A stretch of DNA of 17,411 nt from an uncultured Bacilli bacterium (GTDB lineage: Bacteria; Bacillota_I; Bacilli_A; RF39; UBA660): positions 1-17,411 of the forward strand of contig CAKPTA010000015.1 of assembly GCA_934190785.1 (NCBI GenBank), in the 5' to 3' direction. The notes beneath the pieces were generated by a model. That model was given only the letters and a program-made list of their open reading frames with translations, was not told the origin of the DNA and did no database searches. Positions 7,036 through 14,695 of this stretch are shown here, piece by piece. The position numbers and the translations under genes are program-made. Numbering within the stretch: position 1 is the stretch's first letter; each line of letters opens with the position of its first letter.

Positions 7036-7924
7036 ATGACTCACCTACCTTTTCAACAAAGATTTCATTTAACGATGGTTCTTCTACAACAAATTTAGTA
7101 ACATTCTTTTTATCTTTCACAATATCAAAGACATTTGATACTTTACTTTCATCTTGAATTGATACAACAAATTCATCAGATAATTCAGATACATTATCTA
7201 CACCATCTATTTTTTCTAATTCATTTTTTGTTATATCTGCTTTAATACGAATATTTTTTTTACGATATTCTGTTTTTATATCTGATAGATATCCTTCTAA
7301 AACAGTTTTACCTTTTAATATAATAACAATCTTTTTACAGAATAACTCAACGTGCTCCATACGGTGGGATGAAAATATTATCATACTACCTTCATTAGCC
7401 ATCCTAATAATTTCTTCTTTAAATAGTTCTACATTAAAAGGATCAAGCCCAGAAAATGGCTCGTCTAAAATAAGTAATTTAGGATTATTTATAATAGCTG
7501 TAATAAATTGTATTTTTTGTTGATTACCTTTTGATAATTCTTTAATTTTTTTATTTTTATATTCACTAATATTAAATTTCTTTAAAAGTTCATCTAAACG
7601 ATTCACAATATCTTCTTTAGTCATGCCCTTTAATGTTCCATAATAAATTACTTGTTCTAAGACAGTCATCTTAGTAAGTAAGCTTCTCTCTTCTGTTAAA
7701 AAACCAATTTTATCTGTAACGTTATAATCAATAGGTTTCCCATCTAAAGTAATTGAGCCTTCTGTTGGATCTAAAAGGCCCATAATCATACGAAATGTTG
7801 TTGTTTTACCTGCACCATTTACTCCTAAAAGCCCAAATATTTCGCCTGGTTTTACAGAAAAAGATAAATCATCCACAGCTTTTAATGTTCCATAATATTT
7901 AGTAACATGGTCGATTTTTAACAT
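7025..7924 (-). CDS. ABC transporter ATP-binding protein (NatA-like)
   Basis: This 299-residue ATPase powers the permease encoded just downstream. Walker A is G-V-N-G-A-G-K-T-T (about 34-42), the Q-loop region is replaced by F-L-T-E-E-R (typical of this subfamily), the signature is L-S-K-G-N-Q-Q-K, Walker B is L-L-I-L-D-E-P with the D-loop G-L-D-P, and the H-switch is S-S-H-R-M-E-H-V-E. A C-terminal extension of about 90 residues ends with P-S-L-N-E-I-F, as in DrrA/NatA-type exporters. The ATG follows GGAGG, which lies inside the end of the HD-GYP gene; the two genes overlap by seven bases. The three genes therefore form a tightly coupled operon. Confidence 0.94.
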   Translation of the reverse strand: MLKIDHVTKYYGTLKAVDDLSFSVKPGEIFGLLGVNGAGKTTTFRMIMGLLDPTEGSITLDGKPIDYNVTDKIGFLTEERSLLTKMTVLEQVIYYGTLKGMTKEDIVNRLDELLKKFNISEYKNKKIKELSKGNQQKIQFITAIINNPKLLILDEPFSGLDPFNVELFKEEIIRMANEGSMIIFSSHRMEHVELFCKKIVIILKGKTVLEGYLSDIKTEYRKKNIRIKADITKNELEKIDGVDNVSELSDEFVVSIQDESKVSNVFDIVKDKKNVTKFVVEEPSLNEIFVEKVGESFEK

Positions 7925-8982
7925 AAAGTTTTACCTCCAGCTTGTTTTTGTTCAGGAACAATTGTAATAGAATTATTATCCATTAAATTAATTATTGTTC
8001 CATCATTTAAAAGAATCTTAGGTCTAAGCATTTCACCTACTTTATTTTCGTATACAACACCCTCTAAGCCATTAGATAAAGTTACTTTTGTTCCTTTTGG
8101 ATAAATAGGAACATGTCTAATGAATGCTTGTACAACATCTAAATTAAATTTAGTTCCGCAAGATGCCATTAAGTATTCAATTGCTTCTGAAGTTGATAAA
8201 TATACACCTGAATCAGTTTTATGGTGAATAAGAATATCATAAAAATCTGCAACATGTATTATTCGTGCAAAAATATGAATTCTTGATTTATCAATTGCAA
8301 TAGGCATATTTTTGCCGTTTTCATCTGTTCGATGGAATAAAACAGAAGCTTTAACTACGGATGGTACCTGAACATTATCCTTTAACAAACAATATCCATA
8401 TACAGGACTTAGTTTTTCCGAATATGATAAAACTGTATCTTTAGCACTATTAGAAGTATTTAATTTTTCTAGTACTCTTCTATCTGAACAACGTTTACCA
8501 ATGTCATGTAAAAGTGAAGCTATAGCTAATTCTTCAAGCTGATTTCTATTAAACATAGGTTCTCCATTTTTATCTTTCAATTCGCTTCCAACTGCTATTG
8601 CCATTTCTGTTACAGCAATTGCGTGTTCATAATCAAAATTATCACCATTTCTATTATCAAGTAAATCGAATGAAATATTTAATGTTTTACAAACGCCAGA
8701 TACAATTTCTTTGGCACTATCTATTACAGATGTAATATCTAAATTTTTAATTGCGGTTGCAGCCTGATGACGAACAGTTATTGGAATATTATCATCAAGA
8801 ATTATTCCCTTACTTTCTAATGTATCAATACAAAGAGTATAAAAACCTTTATCTTTTAAACGTTTTATAATATTTTCACTAAGAACCGTTCCACTTTTTA
8901 GTAATTCATTATTTCTATCATCATAAATAGTTTTACCTAAAGTCATTCCTGGTTTTACTGATTCTATATAAAATTGTTGCAT
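7918..8982 (-). CDS. HD-GYP-like protein with degenerate active site
   Basis: HD-GYP proteins hydrolyse c-di-GMP or related dinucleotides. This 354-residue protein has the family layout: an N-terminal module (V-K-P-G-M-T-L-G-K-T-I-Y ... L-L-K-S-G-T-V-L, residues 9-34), a central HD core (H120; L-L-H-D-I-G-K at 157-163; V-A-D-F-Y-D at 244-249) and the C-terminal Y-P-K-G-T-K-V-T-L-S-N-G beta module (294-305). Key positions are altered: the H-P motif is S-P (192-193), the H-H-E is F-H-R (216-218), and G-Y-P is N-M-P (225-227). Two metal-ligand positions are thus lost and catalysis is doubtful; a receptor or regulatory role is inferred. The ATG follows AGAGGTGA, with an extended -10 promoter element upstream. 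It overlaps an ABC exporter gene. Confidence 0.85.
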   Translation of the reverse strand: MQQFYIESVKPGMTLGKTIYDDRNNELLKSGTVLSENIIKRLKDKGFYTLCIDTLESKGIILDDNIPITVRHQAATAIKNLDITSVIDSAKEIVSGVCKTLNISFDLLDNRNGDNFDYEHAIAVTEMAIAVGSELKDKNGEPMFNRNQLEELAIASLLHDIGKRCSDRRVLEKLNTSNSAKDTVLSYSEKLSPVYGYCLLKDNVQVPSVVKASVLFHRTDENGKNMPIAIDKSRIHIFARIIHVADFYDILIHHKTDSGVYLSTSEAIEYLMASCGTKFNLDVVQAFIRHVPIYPKGTKVTLSNGLEGVVYENKVGEMLRPKILLNDGTIINLMDNNSITIVPEQKQAGGKTLC

Positions 8983-9003
8983 ATTAATTCACCTCTTTTT
9001 AAG

Positions 9004-9012
9004 ATTATATCA
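9004..9012 (-). promoter_or_regulatory. Extended -10 promoter for the HD-GYP/ABC operon
   Basis: On the minus strand TGATATAAT matches the extended -10 consensus (TGnTATAAT) exactly. No convincing -35 is seen 17 bases upstream, as is allowed with an extended -10. It lies just after the pilin terminator and about 20 bases before the HD-GYP start codon. Confidence 0.6.
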
Positions 9013-9015
9013 TAA

Positions 9016-9047
9016 ATAATAAAGAAAATCAGTTTTTTTACTGATTT
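9016..9047 (-). terminator. Terminator after the pilin gene
   Basis: An 8-bp stem (AAATCAGT/ACTGATTT, 9026-9033 and 9040-9047) with a 6-base A loop on the minus strand is followed by TCTTTATTATTT. The pilin stop codon lies at the base of the stem. It separates the mraZ operon from the HD-GYP operon. Confidence 0.6.
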
Positions 9048-10182
9048 AACTTATAGGAATTATAAATGGACTAGAAATAGTACCTTCGCCATTTTTGGGA
9101 ACTGATTTAACATATATTGTATCATAAATATTATGATGTGCATTTTTAAGATCACTTTCTAAAGCCACTTTATATCCTGTATCTACATAATATACAGAAT
9201 TTGAAGAAGTTGTCATCGTCCATGCATCACTTAATTTTAAATAATTGTTATTACTACAACTTGCAAACGTTCCACTATTACATTCATCATTTAAAGATGA
9301 TTCCATATATTCACTTAAACTAATTAAACCAACATTCATAGTTATTTGATTTTTCTTTTCATATGTCCTTGCGGCATCAACATTCAAGTTATCTGTAACC
9401 TCAACGGACCCACTATTCCATTTCATTGTACTATTAATAATAGAATTATAATCTGTTTTCTTATCTAAATTTTCTGTATGAATAGTTGCAATGTCAAAAC
9501 TTACATTACCACTTGAATCCCAAACTGCAGAATTACCACTAGTTCTAACTAATTTAAGTGTTTTAGTATTTTTATCAATACTCATAATTCTAAATAAAGT
9601 TGAATTATTTCCTATTTTTACATAATTATTTGAAATATTATCCCCTCTAAAAACATAGCGGTCTTCCATATCATACAACCCAGATCCACTTGCTACTACA
9701 TTACTCATGGAATCACCAATTAAATATGACGCTACAGAAAGTTTTTGTTTACTTGTATTTTTTATCCAAGATTTGCTTGATATATTGTAATCATAATAAA
9801 ATCCATTTTTACAATTATTTATATCATCTTCATATGAATATTTATAGTTTTTATTAGAAACATCATATGAAATTTTAACACATCCATTTAAATTTTTAGA
9901 GTTATCTCTCGGATCTTTTATTTTTTCATTTGGTAAATAACCCTTTGTCTGAAGCATTTCAACCGAAACATATGTATCATTTAAAAACTCAGAGTCCAAT
10001 TCTTTAGCATTATCAGTAGCCCATTTTTGACCCGCTAGTGTAATATCCTCTACTTGAACTTCATATAGTTTTTCTTTAGATTCTATAATATTTTTATTTA
10101 CAGCAGGAACAGCTATTAAAGCTACAACACCAATAATTACAATAACTGCAAGTAATTCTATAAGCGTAAATCCCTTCTTCAT
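9046..10182 (-). CDS. Type IV pilin-like protein with large C-terminal domain
   Basis: The protein begins M-K-K-G|F-T-L-I-E-L-L-A-V, a textbook class III prepilin leader and cleavage site (G4|F5) with Glu at +5 and a following hydrophobic helix. At 378 residues it is far longer than usual pseudopilins. Residues 1-130 look like a pilin with a C-terminal Cys pair (about C101 and C124). The remainder (about 150-378) is a separate, Ser/Asn-rich domain containing N-N-Y-V-K-I-G-N-N...L-F-R-I-M-S-I-D, another Cys pair (about C301, C309), and a final G-E-G-T-I-S-S-P-F-I-I. I start at the ATG at 10182 with AAGGATGA upstream; an upstream in-frame start would spoil the leader. It follows the PBP gene by 13 bases and so belongs to the mraZ operon. 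Role in pili, secretion or uptake is unknown. Confidence 0.88.
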   Translation of the reverse strand: MKKGFTLIELLAVIVIIGVVALIAVPAVNKNIIESKEKLYEVQVEDITLAGQKWATDNAKELDSEFLNDTYVSVEMLQTKGYLPNEKIKDPRDNSKNLNGCVKISYDVSNKNYKYSYEDDINNCKNGFYYDYNISSKSWIKNTSKQKLSVASYLIGDSMSNVVASGSGLYDMEDRYVFRGDNISNNYVKIGNNSTLFRIMSIDKNTKTLKLVRTSGNSAVWDSSGNVSFDIATIHTENLDKKTDYNSIINSTMKWNSGSVEVTDNLNVDAARTYEKKNQITMNVGLISLSEYMESSLNDECNSGTFASCSNNNYLKLSDAWTMTTSSNSVYYVDTGYKVALESDLKNAHHNIYDTIYVKSVPKNGEGTISSPFIIPIS

Positions 10183-10195
10183 AAAATCATCCTTT

Positions 10196-12361
10196 CTAAC
10201 CATCACTCTTATACTTTTCTTCTAATACAATTTTTATACTTGTATCATCACTTATTGGACTTAGAACAGAAACACTTTGTCCTATTACAAATCCATATCC
10301 TTCTATCTCATATTTTATATTGAGCAATTTAAACAGTGCTACGGCATCACTTCTACTCCATCCAATTATATTAGGCATAACATAATTAGAATTAGTTTTA
10401 AGTATAACTTTGTCTCCACTAATTAAAGTAGAACCACTCTTTGGATACTGGTCTAAAACAGAATCGCCATCCCCAAGTATAACTACATTTAAACCTTTAC
10501 TTTCTAAATCATTTTTAACACTTACGACATTTTTACTAGTATATGAATCAATATCAATTAGTGTATTTTCTTCTTCATCTTTTCTATCTGATAAATCTTC
10601 ATATTTAATTATACTATTAATTACACTTTTAGTCGCATCTCTAACTCCTAAATTTTTTCCTGTTGAAGGTATTTTCATTGCAGTATAAATTATATATTTA
10701 GGGTCATCTTTGGGAAACATACCTGCAAATGAGAATATATATCTATTTTCATTTTCTTCAATTACATATCCACCAAGTGAAGCATTATAAATTTGTGATG
10801 TACCAGTTTTTCCAATAATATCAAGTCCATCAATATTAAATATTCGAGCAGTTGTTCCTCTGTCTGTTCCATGAACAGTATTGTACATAAGCTCTTTCAT
10901 TTTATCGGTTGTTGATTTTTTTACAACGCCTTTGGTTCTTTCAACTTCCCTCTCATAATATACTTCATTAGTATTAGGATTAACAATTTTACTAACTATA
11001 TGTGGTTTTAACATATCTCCATTATTAGCTACTATTGTTAAAGCCTGGAGCTGTTGAATAGAAGTTGTTGTTATTCCTTGACCAAAACCAGCTGTTGCAA
11101 CTTCAACTTCATAGTTAAAGTCTATATTACCAGTTTGTTCACCAGCAAGCTCAATACCTGTTGTTTGACCAAATCCATATTTTTTAAAACATTCTCTTAA
11201 TTCTTTTTTAGATAAATATGTTTTTATCAAATTAACTATTCCAACATTACTAGAATATTCATATCCTTTATCAAAAGTTACAAGACCCCATCCTGCAGTA
11301 TCCCAGTCTCTTACAGTTGCGCCTCCAACTTCTACACTACCTGAAGAATATACAGCATTACCATCATATTTACCACTTTCAATCGCACACATATATGTAT
11401 ATGTTTTCATAACTGATCCAGGTTCAAAAGTAAGCGTTACTAAAGGATTTTCATAACTTGTAATATTTCTTACATTAGGATCAAATGAAGGTGTTGCAGA
11501 AGTTCCTAAAATATCTCCTGTTTTAGCATCCATAACTGTAAGTTGCAACCATTCGGGTGTATATTTATTACTTGCATCCTTAACTGCTGTTTCAACAAAA
11601 CGTTGAATAGTAGAATCAATTGTAAGATAAATATTATAACCATCTAGCGCAGGCTCTGATATTTCTTTTGTTCCAGCAATTTTATAACCATATCTATCCT
11701 GTTGATACTCAAGATATCCATCTGTACCTTTTAATAGTTCATTATACTTGCCTTCAATACCAAGTTCACCCTTTATTTCATTTGTTACACTTCCATCACT
11801 ATTAGTTATTTCAACATCTTTAGCATAACCGATTGTATAAGATGCAAAGTCACCATTTGGATAATATCTCTTTTCTGACTCAATAAAATCAATACCAGGT
11901 AAATCAAGTGCTTCTATTTCTTCTTTCTTTAATTCAGTAATTCCTCTTCCAGCACTTCCAAGTTCAACTTGATATAGTTTTTTTTTCAAACGTTCTTCTA
12001 TTTCTGCTTCGTCAGCATTTAAAACACTAGCAAGTGCAACAGCTGTTGCATGTACATCTTTTACATAATCATCTTTTCTACTTTCTTTTGACGCTTCTAG
12101 ATAAGCAATAACAGTATAAGAGCTAATATTTTGCGCTAAAATATTTTGATTTGCGTCATAAATAGTTCCACGTGTAGCTGATATATTTTTCTTTACAGTA
12201 CTTCTGCTTAAAGCAAAAGCATCCATATCTTTTCCATAAACTTTTTTTGACAAACTTAAATAAGCAAATTGCAGATAGAGCAAAAAAATACAAAACAAAA
12301 ACACTCCAAAAACTAAGCGAGGAATTTTCCAAGTTTTCTTTGTATTTTGTTTTGCATTCAT
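10196..12361 (-). CDS. Class B PBP transpeptidase with PASTA domains
   Basis: This peptidoglycan transpeptidase (721 residues) is of the PBP2B/SpoVD/PBP2x type that cross-links septal wall. After a short cytoplasmic tail and one membrane anchor (about 16-36) comes the dimerisation domain (T-R-G-T-I-Y-D at 63-69), then the penicillin-binding domain: S-V-M-K (catalytic Ser about 316), S-S-N (about 370-372) and K-T-G-T (about 518-521). Two C-terminal PASTA domains follow (about 607-656 and 660-714). I start at the ATG at 12361 after AAAGGAG; an in-frame GTG at 12373 overlaps that SD. It follows ftsL by 16 bases in the mraZ operon and is most likely the division PBP. Whether it is called ftsI, pbpB or spoVD is a naming choice. 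Confidence 0.95.
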   Translation of the reverse strand: MNAKQNTKKTWKIPRLVFGVFLFCIFLLYLQFAYLSLSKKVYGKDMDAFALSRSTVKKNISATRGTIYDANQNILAQNISSYTVIAYLEASKESRKDDYVKDVHATAVALASVLNADEAEIEERLKKKLYQVELGSAGRGITELKKEEIEALDLPGIDFIESEKRYYPNGDFASYTIGYAKDVEITNSDGSVTNEIKGELGIEGKYNELLKGTDGYLEYQQDRYGYKIAGTKEISEPALDGYNIYLTIDSTIQRFVETAVKDASNKYTPEWLQLTVMDAKTGDILGTSATPSFDPNVRNITSYENPLVTLTFEPGSVMKTYTYMCAIESGKYDGNAVYSSGSVEVGGATVRDWDTAGWGLVTFDKGYEYSSNVGIVNLIKTYLSKKELRECFKKYGFGQTTGIELAGEQTGNIDFNYEVEVATAGFGQGITTTSIQQLQALTIVANNGDMLKPHIVSKIVNPNTNEVYYEREVERTKGVVKKSTTDKMKELMYNTVHGTDRGTTARIFNIDGLDIIGKTGTSQIYNASLGGYVIEENENRYIFSFAGMFPKDDPKYIIYTAMKIPSTGKNLGVRDATKSVINSIIKYEDLSDRKDEEENTLIDIDSYTSKNVVSVKNDLESKGLNVVILGDGDSVLDQYPKSGSTLISGDKVILKTNSNYVMPNIIGWSRSDAVALFKLLNIKYEIEGYGFVIGQSVSVLSPISDDTSIKIVLEEKYKSDG

Positions 12362-12377
12362 CCAGGCACACACTCCT

Positions 12378-12674
12378 TTAGTTGTGAATTACAACAATAT
12401 TATCATTATTATAAGCAAGTCCCATATCAGAAACAACATCTTTTATCTTTTCAAATGAAGTTAATTCACTTACTTTCATCGTTAAACTTTCGTTAGTCTT
12501 TTCTTGTTGATTAATTGAAGAACGTAATTTTTCAACTTCCATACTAAGATGACTTACACCTGCTGTACAGAATATTTTTAAAACCATTGTTAGACAAAGA
12601 CATAAGATAGCTCCTACATATAATAGTCTCTCACCCTTAGTAATTCTTAATTTTCTTACCTTTTTCTTTTTCAT
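12378..12674 (-). CDS. ftsL: Cell division protein FtsL-like
   Basis: This 98-residue bitopic protein has a basic N-terminus, one transmembrane segment (about 17-37) and an extracytoplasmic coiled-coil region (about 40-70), the FtsL plan. FtsL pairs with FtsB/DivIC to activate the septal PBP and FtsW. Sequence conservation in this family is low, so the call rests on architecture and on location between rsmH and the class B PBP. It starts one base after the rsmH stop, with GAGGGATAAA as SD. Confidence 0.85.
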   Translation of the reverse strand: MKKKKVRKLRITKGERLLYVGAILCLCLTMVLKIFCTAGVSHLSMEVEKLRSSINQQEKTNESLTMKVSELTSFEKIKDVVSDMGLAYNNDNIVVIHN

Positions 12675-12675
12675 T

Positions 12676-13599
12676 TTATCCCTCTTTTATTCTTTCAATC
12701 ACTCTAAGTCTTGCACTTCTTGAACGACTATTTAAATTAACTTCATCATCACTTGGTTTTATAGATGCAACAAGTTTAAATTTAGGTTCTGCATAATCAG
12801 GTATAATTGGCATTTTTTTATATACTGAATCAATTTCACTATATTCACGAAAAATATTTTTACAAATCCTATCTTCTAGAGAATGGAAAGTAATAACACA
12901 AACTCTTCCACCCACACGAACAAGTGATAAAGCTTGCTTAAGTGCACTTTCAAAAACATCAAGTTCATGATTAACTTCAATCCTAATTGCCTGAAAAACT
13001 TTTCTAGCTGGATGATGATTAATACTATATTTTAACGGTACACCAGACTTTATAATATCAACAAGTTCTAAAGTAGTACATATAGGTTTACTCTCACGAT
13101 ACGCCACTATCTTTTTAGCAATACCACTCGCATACTTTTCTTCTCCGTAATTATAAAATATACGACATAAATCATCATATGAATAATTATTAACAACTTC
13201 ATAAGCTGATAAAGGGTTATTCTTATCCATTCGCATATCAAGTCTTGCATCACTATGAAAGCTAAAACCTCTATCAGCTTCATCTAACTGGGGACTAGAT
13301 ACACCTAAATCAAATAAAATACCATCTACACTATCAACATCAAGTTCGTTTAACTTTTCCTTTAAATTAGAAAAATTAGAATAAATAATTCTATAATTTG
13401 ATCCTATTTCTGATAATCTTTTTTCACTACTTAAGATAGCTTCCTCATCTTGGTCAAATGCATATAGATAACCATTTTTTATTTTTGACAAAATATTACT
13501 ACTATGTCCACCATATCCAAGAGTGCAGTCAACAATAATAGAATCATTTTTTAAATTTAAATTTTCTATGCATTCATTTAATAAAACACTCTTATGCAT
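12676..13599 (-). CDS. rsmH: 16S rRNA m4C1402 methyltransferase RsmH
   Basis: RsmH (MraW) N4-methylates C1402 of 16S rRNA in the P site, using S-adenosylmethionine. The 307-residue product has H-K-S-V-L-L-N-E at the N-terminus, the SAM motif D-C-T-L-G-Y-G-G-H-S (about 24-33), A-F-D-Q-D, and the family-specific D-L-G-V-S-S-P-Q-L-D and R-G-F-S-F blocks. R-K-V-F-Q-A-I-R-I-E-V-N and T-F-H-S-L-E-D-R are in the C-terminal half. The ATG follows AGGAGGA, which overlaps the mraZ stop. This is the second gene of the mraZ operon. Confidence 0.97.
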   Translation of the reverse strand: MHKSVLLNECIENLNLKNDSIIVDCTLGYGGHSSNILSKIKNGYLYAFDQDEEAILSSEKRLSEIGSNYRIIYSNFSNLKEKLNELDVDSVDGILFDLGVSSPQLDEADRGFSFHSDARLDMRMDKNNPLSAYEVVNNYSYDDLCRIFYNYGEEKYASGIAKKIVAYRESKPICTTLELVDIIKSGVPLKYSINHHPARKVFQAIRIEVNHELDVFESALKQALSLVRVGGRVCVITFHSLEDRICKNIFREYSEIDSVYKKMPIIPDYAEPKFKLVASIKPSDDEVNLNSRSRSARLRVIERIKEG

Positions 13600-13607
13600 A
13601 AGTCCTC

Positions 13608-14042
13608 CTATAAATTAACATTATTCATAAATAAATTATCAGCTATCTCAGAAAAATGTTCTTCATTAGAACTAACAAATGAATTCCAACTTTCATTACT
13701 CCAAATTTCTAAGTGATCATTAACACCAATAATAATACAATCACGATTTAGTGAAGCATATGTAATTAAAGTGGTAGGAATATTTATTCTTCCCTGTTTA
13801 TCAAAATTAACCTCAGTCGCACCTGATAAGAAAAATCTCATAAAATTTCTGGCATCACGAGTATTAGGAAGAGTCTTATACTTTTCAATAATATTTGCCC
13901 ATTCACATGCTGGATAAACAAACAAGCAATTATCAAGCCCACGCGTTACAACAAAATCACTACCAAGTTCTTCTCTTATTTTAGACGGTAATGTAAGTCT
14001 GCCTTTCTCATCAATCGTATGATGATATTCACCCATGAACAT
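13608..14042 (-). CDS. mraZ: Transcriptional regulator MraZ
   Basis: MraZ is a ring-forming DNA-binding protein that represses or tunes the division operon it heads. The 144-residue product has the two tandem swapped-hairpin AbrB-like domains, each with its D-x-[KQ]-G-R-x-x-[IL]-P motif (I-D-E-K-G-R-L-T-L-P and F-D-K-Q-G-R-I-N-I-P). I start at the ATG at 14042, giving the canonical M-F-M-G-E-Y; its SD GGGTGAT is part of the third operator box. A longer frame to 14120 would cover the promoter and is rejected. The three repeats upstream (14050-14077) fit known MraZ sites, so autoregulation is likely. Confidence 0.96.
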   Translation of the reverse strand: MFMGEYHHTIDEKGRLTLPSKIREELGSDFVVTRGLDNCLFVYPACEWANIIEKYKTLPNTRDARNFMRFFLSGATEVNFDKQGRINIPTTLITYASLNRDCIIIGVNDHLEIWSNESWNSFVSSNEEHFSEIADNLFMNNVNL

Positions 14043-14049
14043 ATAATCA

Positions 14050-14077
14050 CCCACTTTGCTCCACTTTAACCCACTGT
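14050..14077 (-). promoter_or_regulatory. MraZ operator: three boxes at 10-bp spacing
   Basis: On the minus strand three boxes, ACAGTGGG (14070-14077), AAAGTGGA (14060-14067) and AAAGTGGG (14050-14057), repeat at exactly 10 bp, one helical turn. MraZ of Mollicutes and E. coli is known to bind comparable tandem GTG(G) repeats upstream of mraZ. Here they lie just downstream of the predicted transcription start, and the box nearest the gene merges into the ribosome binding site. Confidence 0.85.
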
Positions 14078-14085
14078 ATACCAAT

Positions 14086-14114
14086 ATTGTACCGTTTAAT
14101 TTATTTTTTGTAAA
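14086..14114 (-). promoter_or_regulatory. Promoter of the mraZ operon
   Basis: On the minus strand TTTACA (14109-14114) and TACAAT (14086-14091) are 17 bases apart, each one mismatch from the sigma-A consensus. The predicted start near 14079 gives a leader of about 37 bases that carries the MraZ boxes. Confidence 0.8.
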
Positions 14115-14135
14115 GAACATTTCCTGATTTTATAT

Positions 14136-14169
14136 AAAAATAAAGAAAAAAAGTAACAATGTTACTTTT
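14136..14169 (-). terminator. Terminator before the mraZ promoter
   Basis: A perfect 9-bp stem (AAAAGTAAC/GTTACTTTT, 14149-14157 and 14161-14169, 3-base loop) is followed on the minus strand by a T-rich run. It closes the tcdA operon; the stop codon of the unknown gene lies at its base. Confidence 0.75.
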
Positions 14170-14695
14170 AGTTTACTAAAATATCTCCGATGAAATCATA
14201 TGCATCATATAAAAAATCAAGTGCAAGATAAAATCTATCTTTAAAATAACCATTTTTAGACTTAGAAACACCAACTTTTACAATATAGCCATCCTTACAT
14301 TCAAACACATTTATTTCACTACTATACCTTTTATATCTTCTTACTAAAGCATCCAACAAATCACTAGGTATAATAATATAAATATCCGAATTAGATAAAT
14401 ATACACTATCATAAATAAACCTACGCTTATATCTATCCATTTTATTATAATTACATATGATAGCATCATATTTATTATGGCCAAATTTACGAACTTTCTT
14501 ATAATTGATAGTTTTTCCTTTTTTTCTTCCAATATTGCCTTTAGATGATCCATTATTACTTAAAATATTAACTTCAACAATATTAGCGTTTTCCTTAAGC
14601 TCATTTAATATTTTGTCATTTTCAATAGAAAATCCCAAAATTTTTCCCTTTAATTTTCTGACAATATTTACCATAGTATAATCTATTTTATTCAT
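14168..14695 (-). CDS. Unrecognised 175-residue protein
   Basis: I do not recognise this gene. The product is basic, with an alternating strand/helix pattern: G-K-I-L-G-F-S-I (about 17-24), a strand I-V-E-V-N-I-L, K-Y-D-A-I-I-C-N-Y near residues 75-83, and I-Y-I-I-I-P near 105-110. That order is compatible with a small Rossmann-like domain, for example a degenerate class I methyltransferase, but no glycine-rich SAM motif is seen. It has no signal peptide or membrane segment. The ATG at 14695 follows AGGTGAT and overlaps the tcdA stop by eight bases, so it is translationally coupled to tcdA; a GTG at 14704 is in frame but lies inside that SD. Operon and coupling suggest a cytoplasmic role, possibly RNA-related; this is inference. 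Confidence 0.75.
   Translation of the reverse strand: MNKIDYTMVNIVRKLKGKILGFSIENDKILNELKENANIVEVNILSNNGSSKGNIGRKKGKTINYKKVRKFGHNKYDAIICNYNKMDRYKRRFIYDSVYLSNSDIYIIIPSDLLDALVRRYKRYSSEINVFECKDGYIVKVGVSKSKNGYFKDRFYLALDFLYDAYDFIGDILVN

Noticed and set aside
12156..12371. 71-residue minus-strand ORF overlapping the PBP start
   Set aside because: It is an out-of-frame shadow of the PBP N-terminus, which has firm family support.
14043..14120. 26-residue N-terminal extension of MraZ
   Set aside because: It covers the promoter and operator boxes; MraZ proteins start M-F-M-G-E-Y, and the SD sits directly before that ATG.
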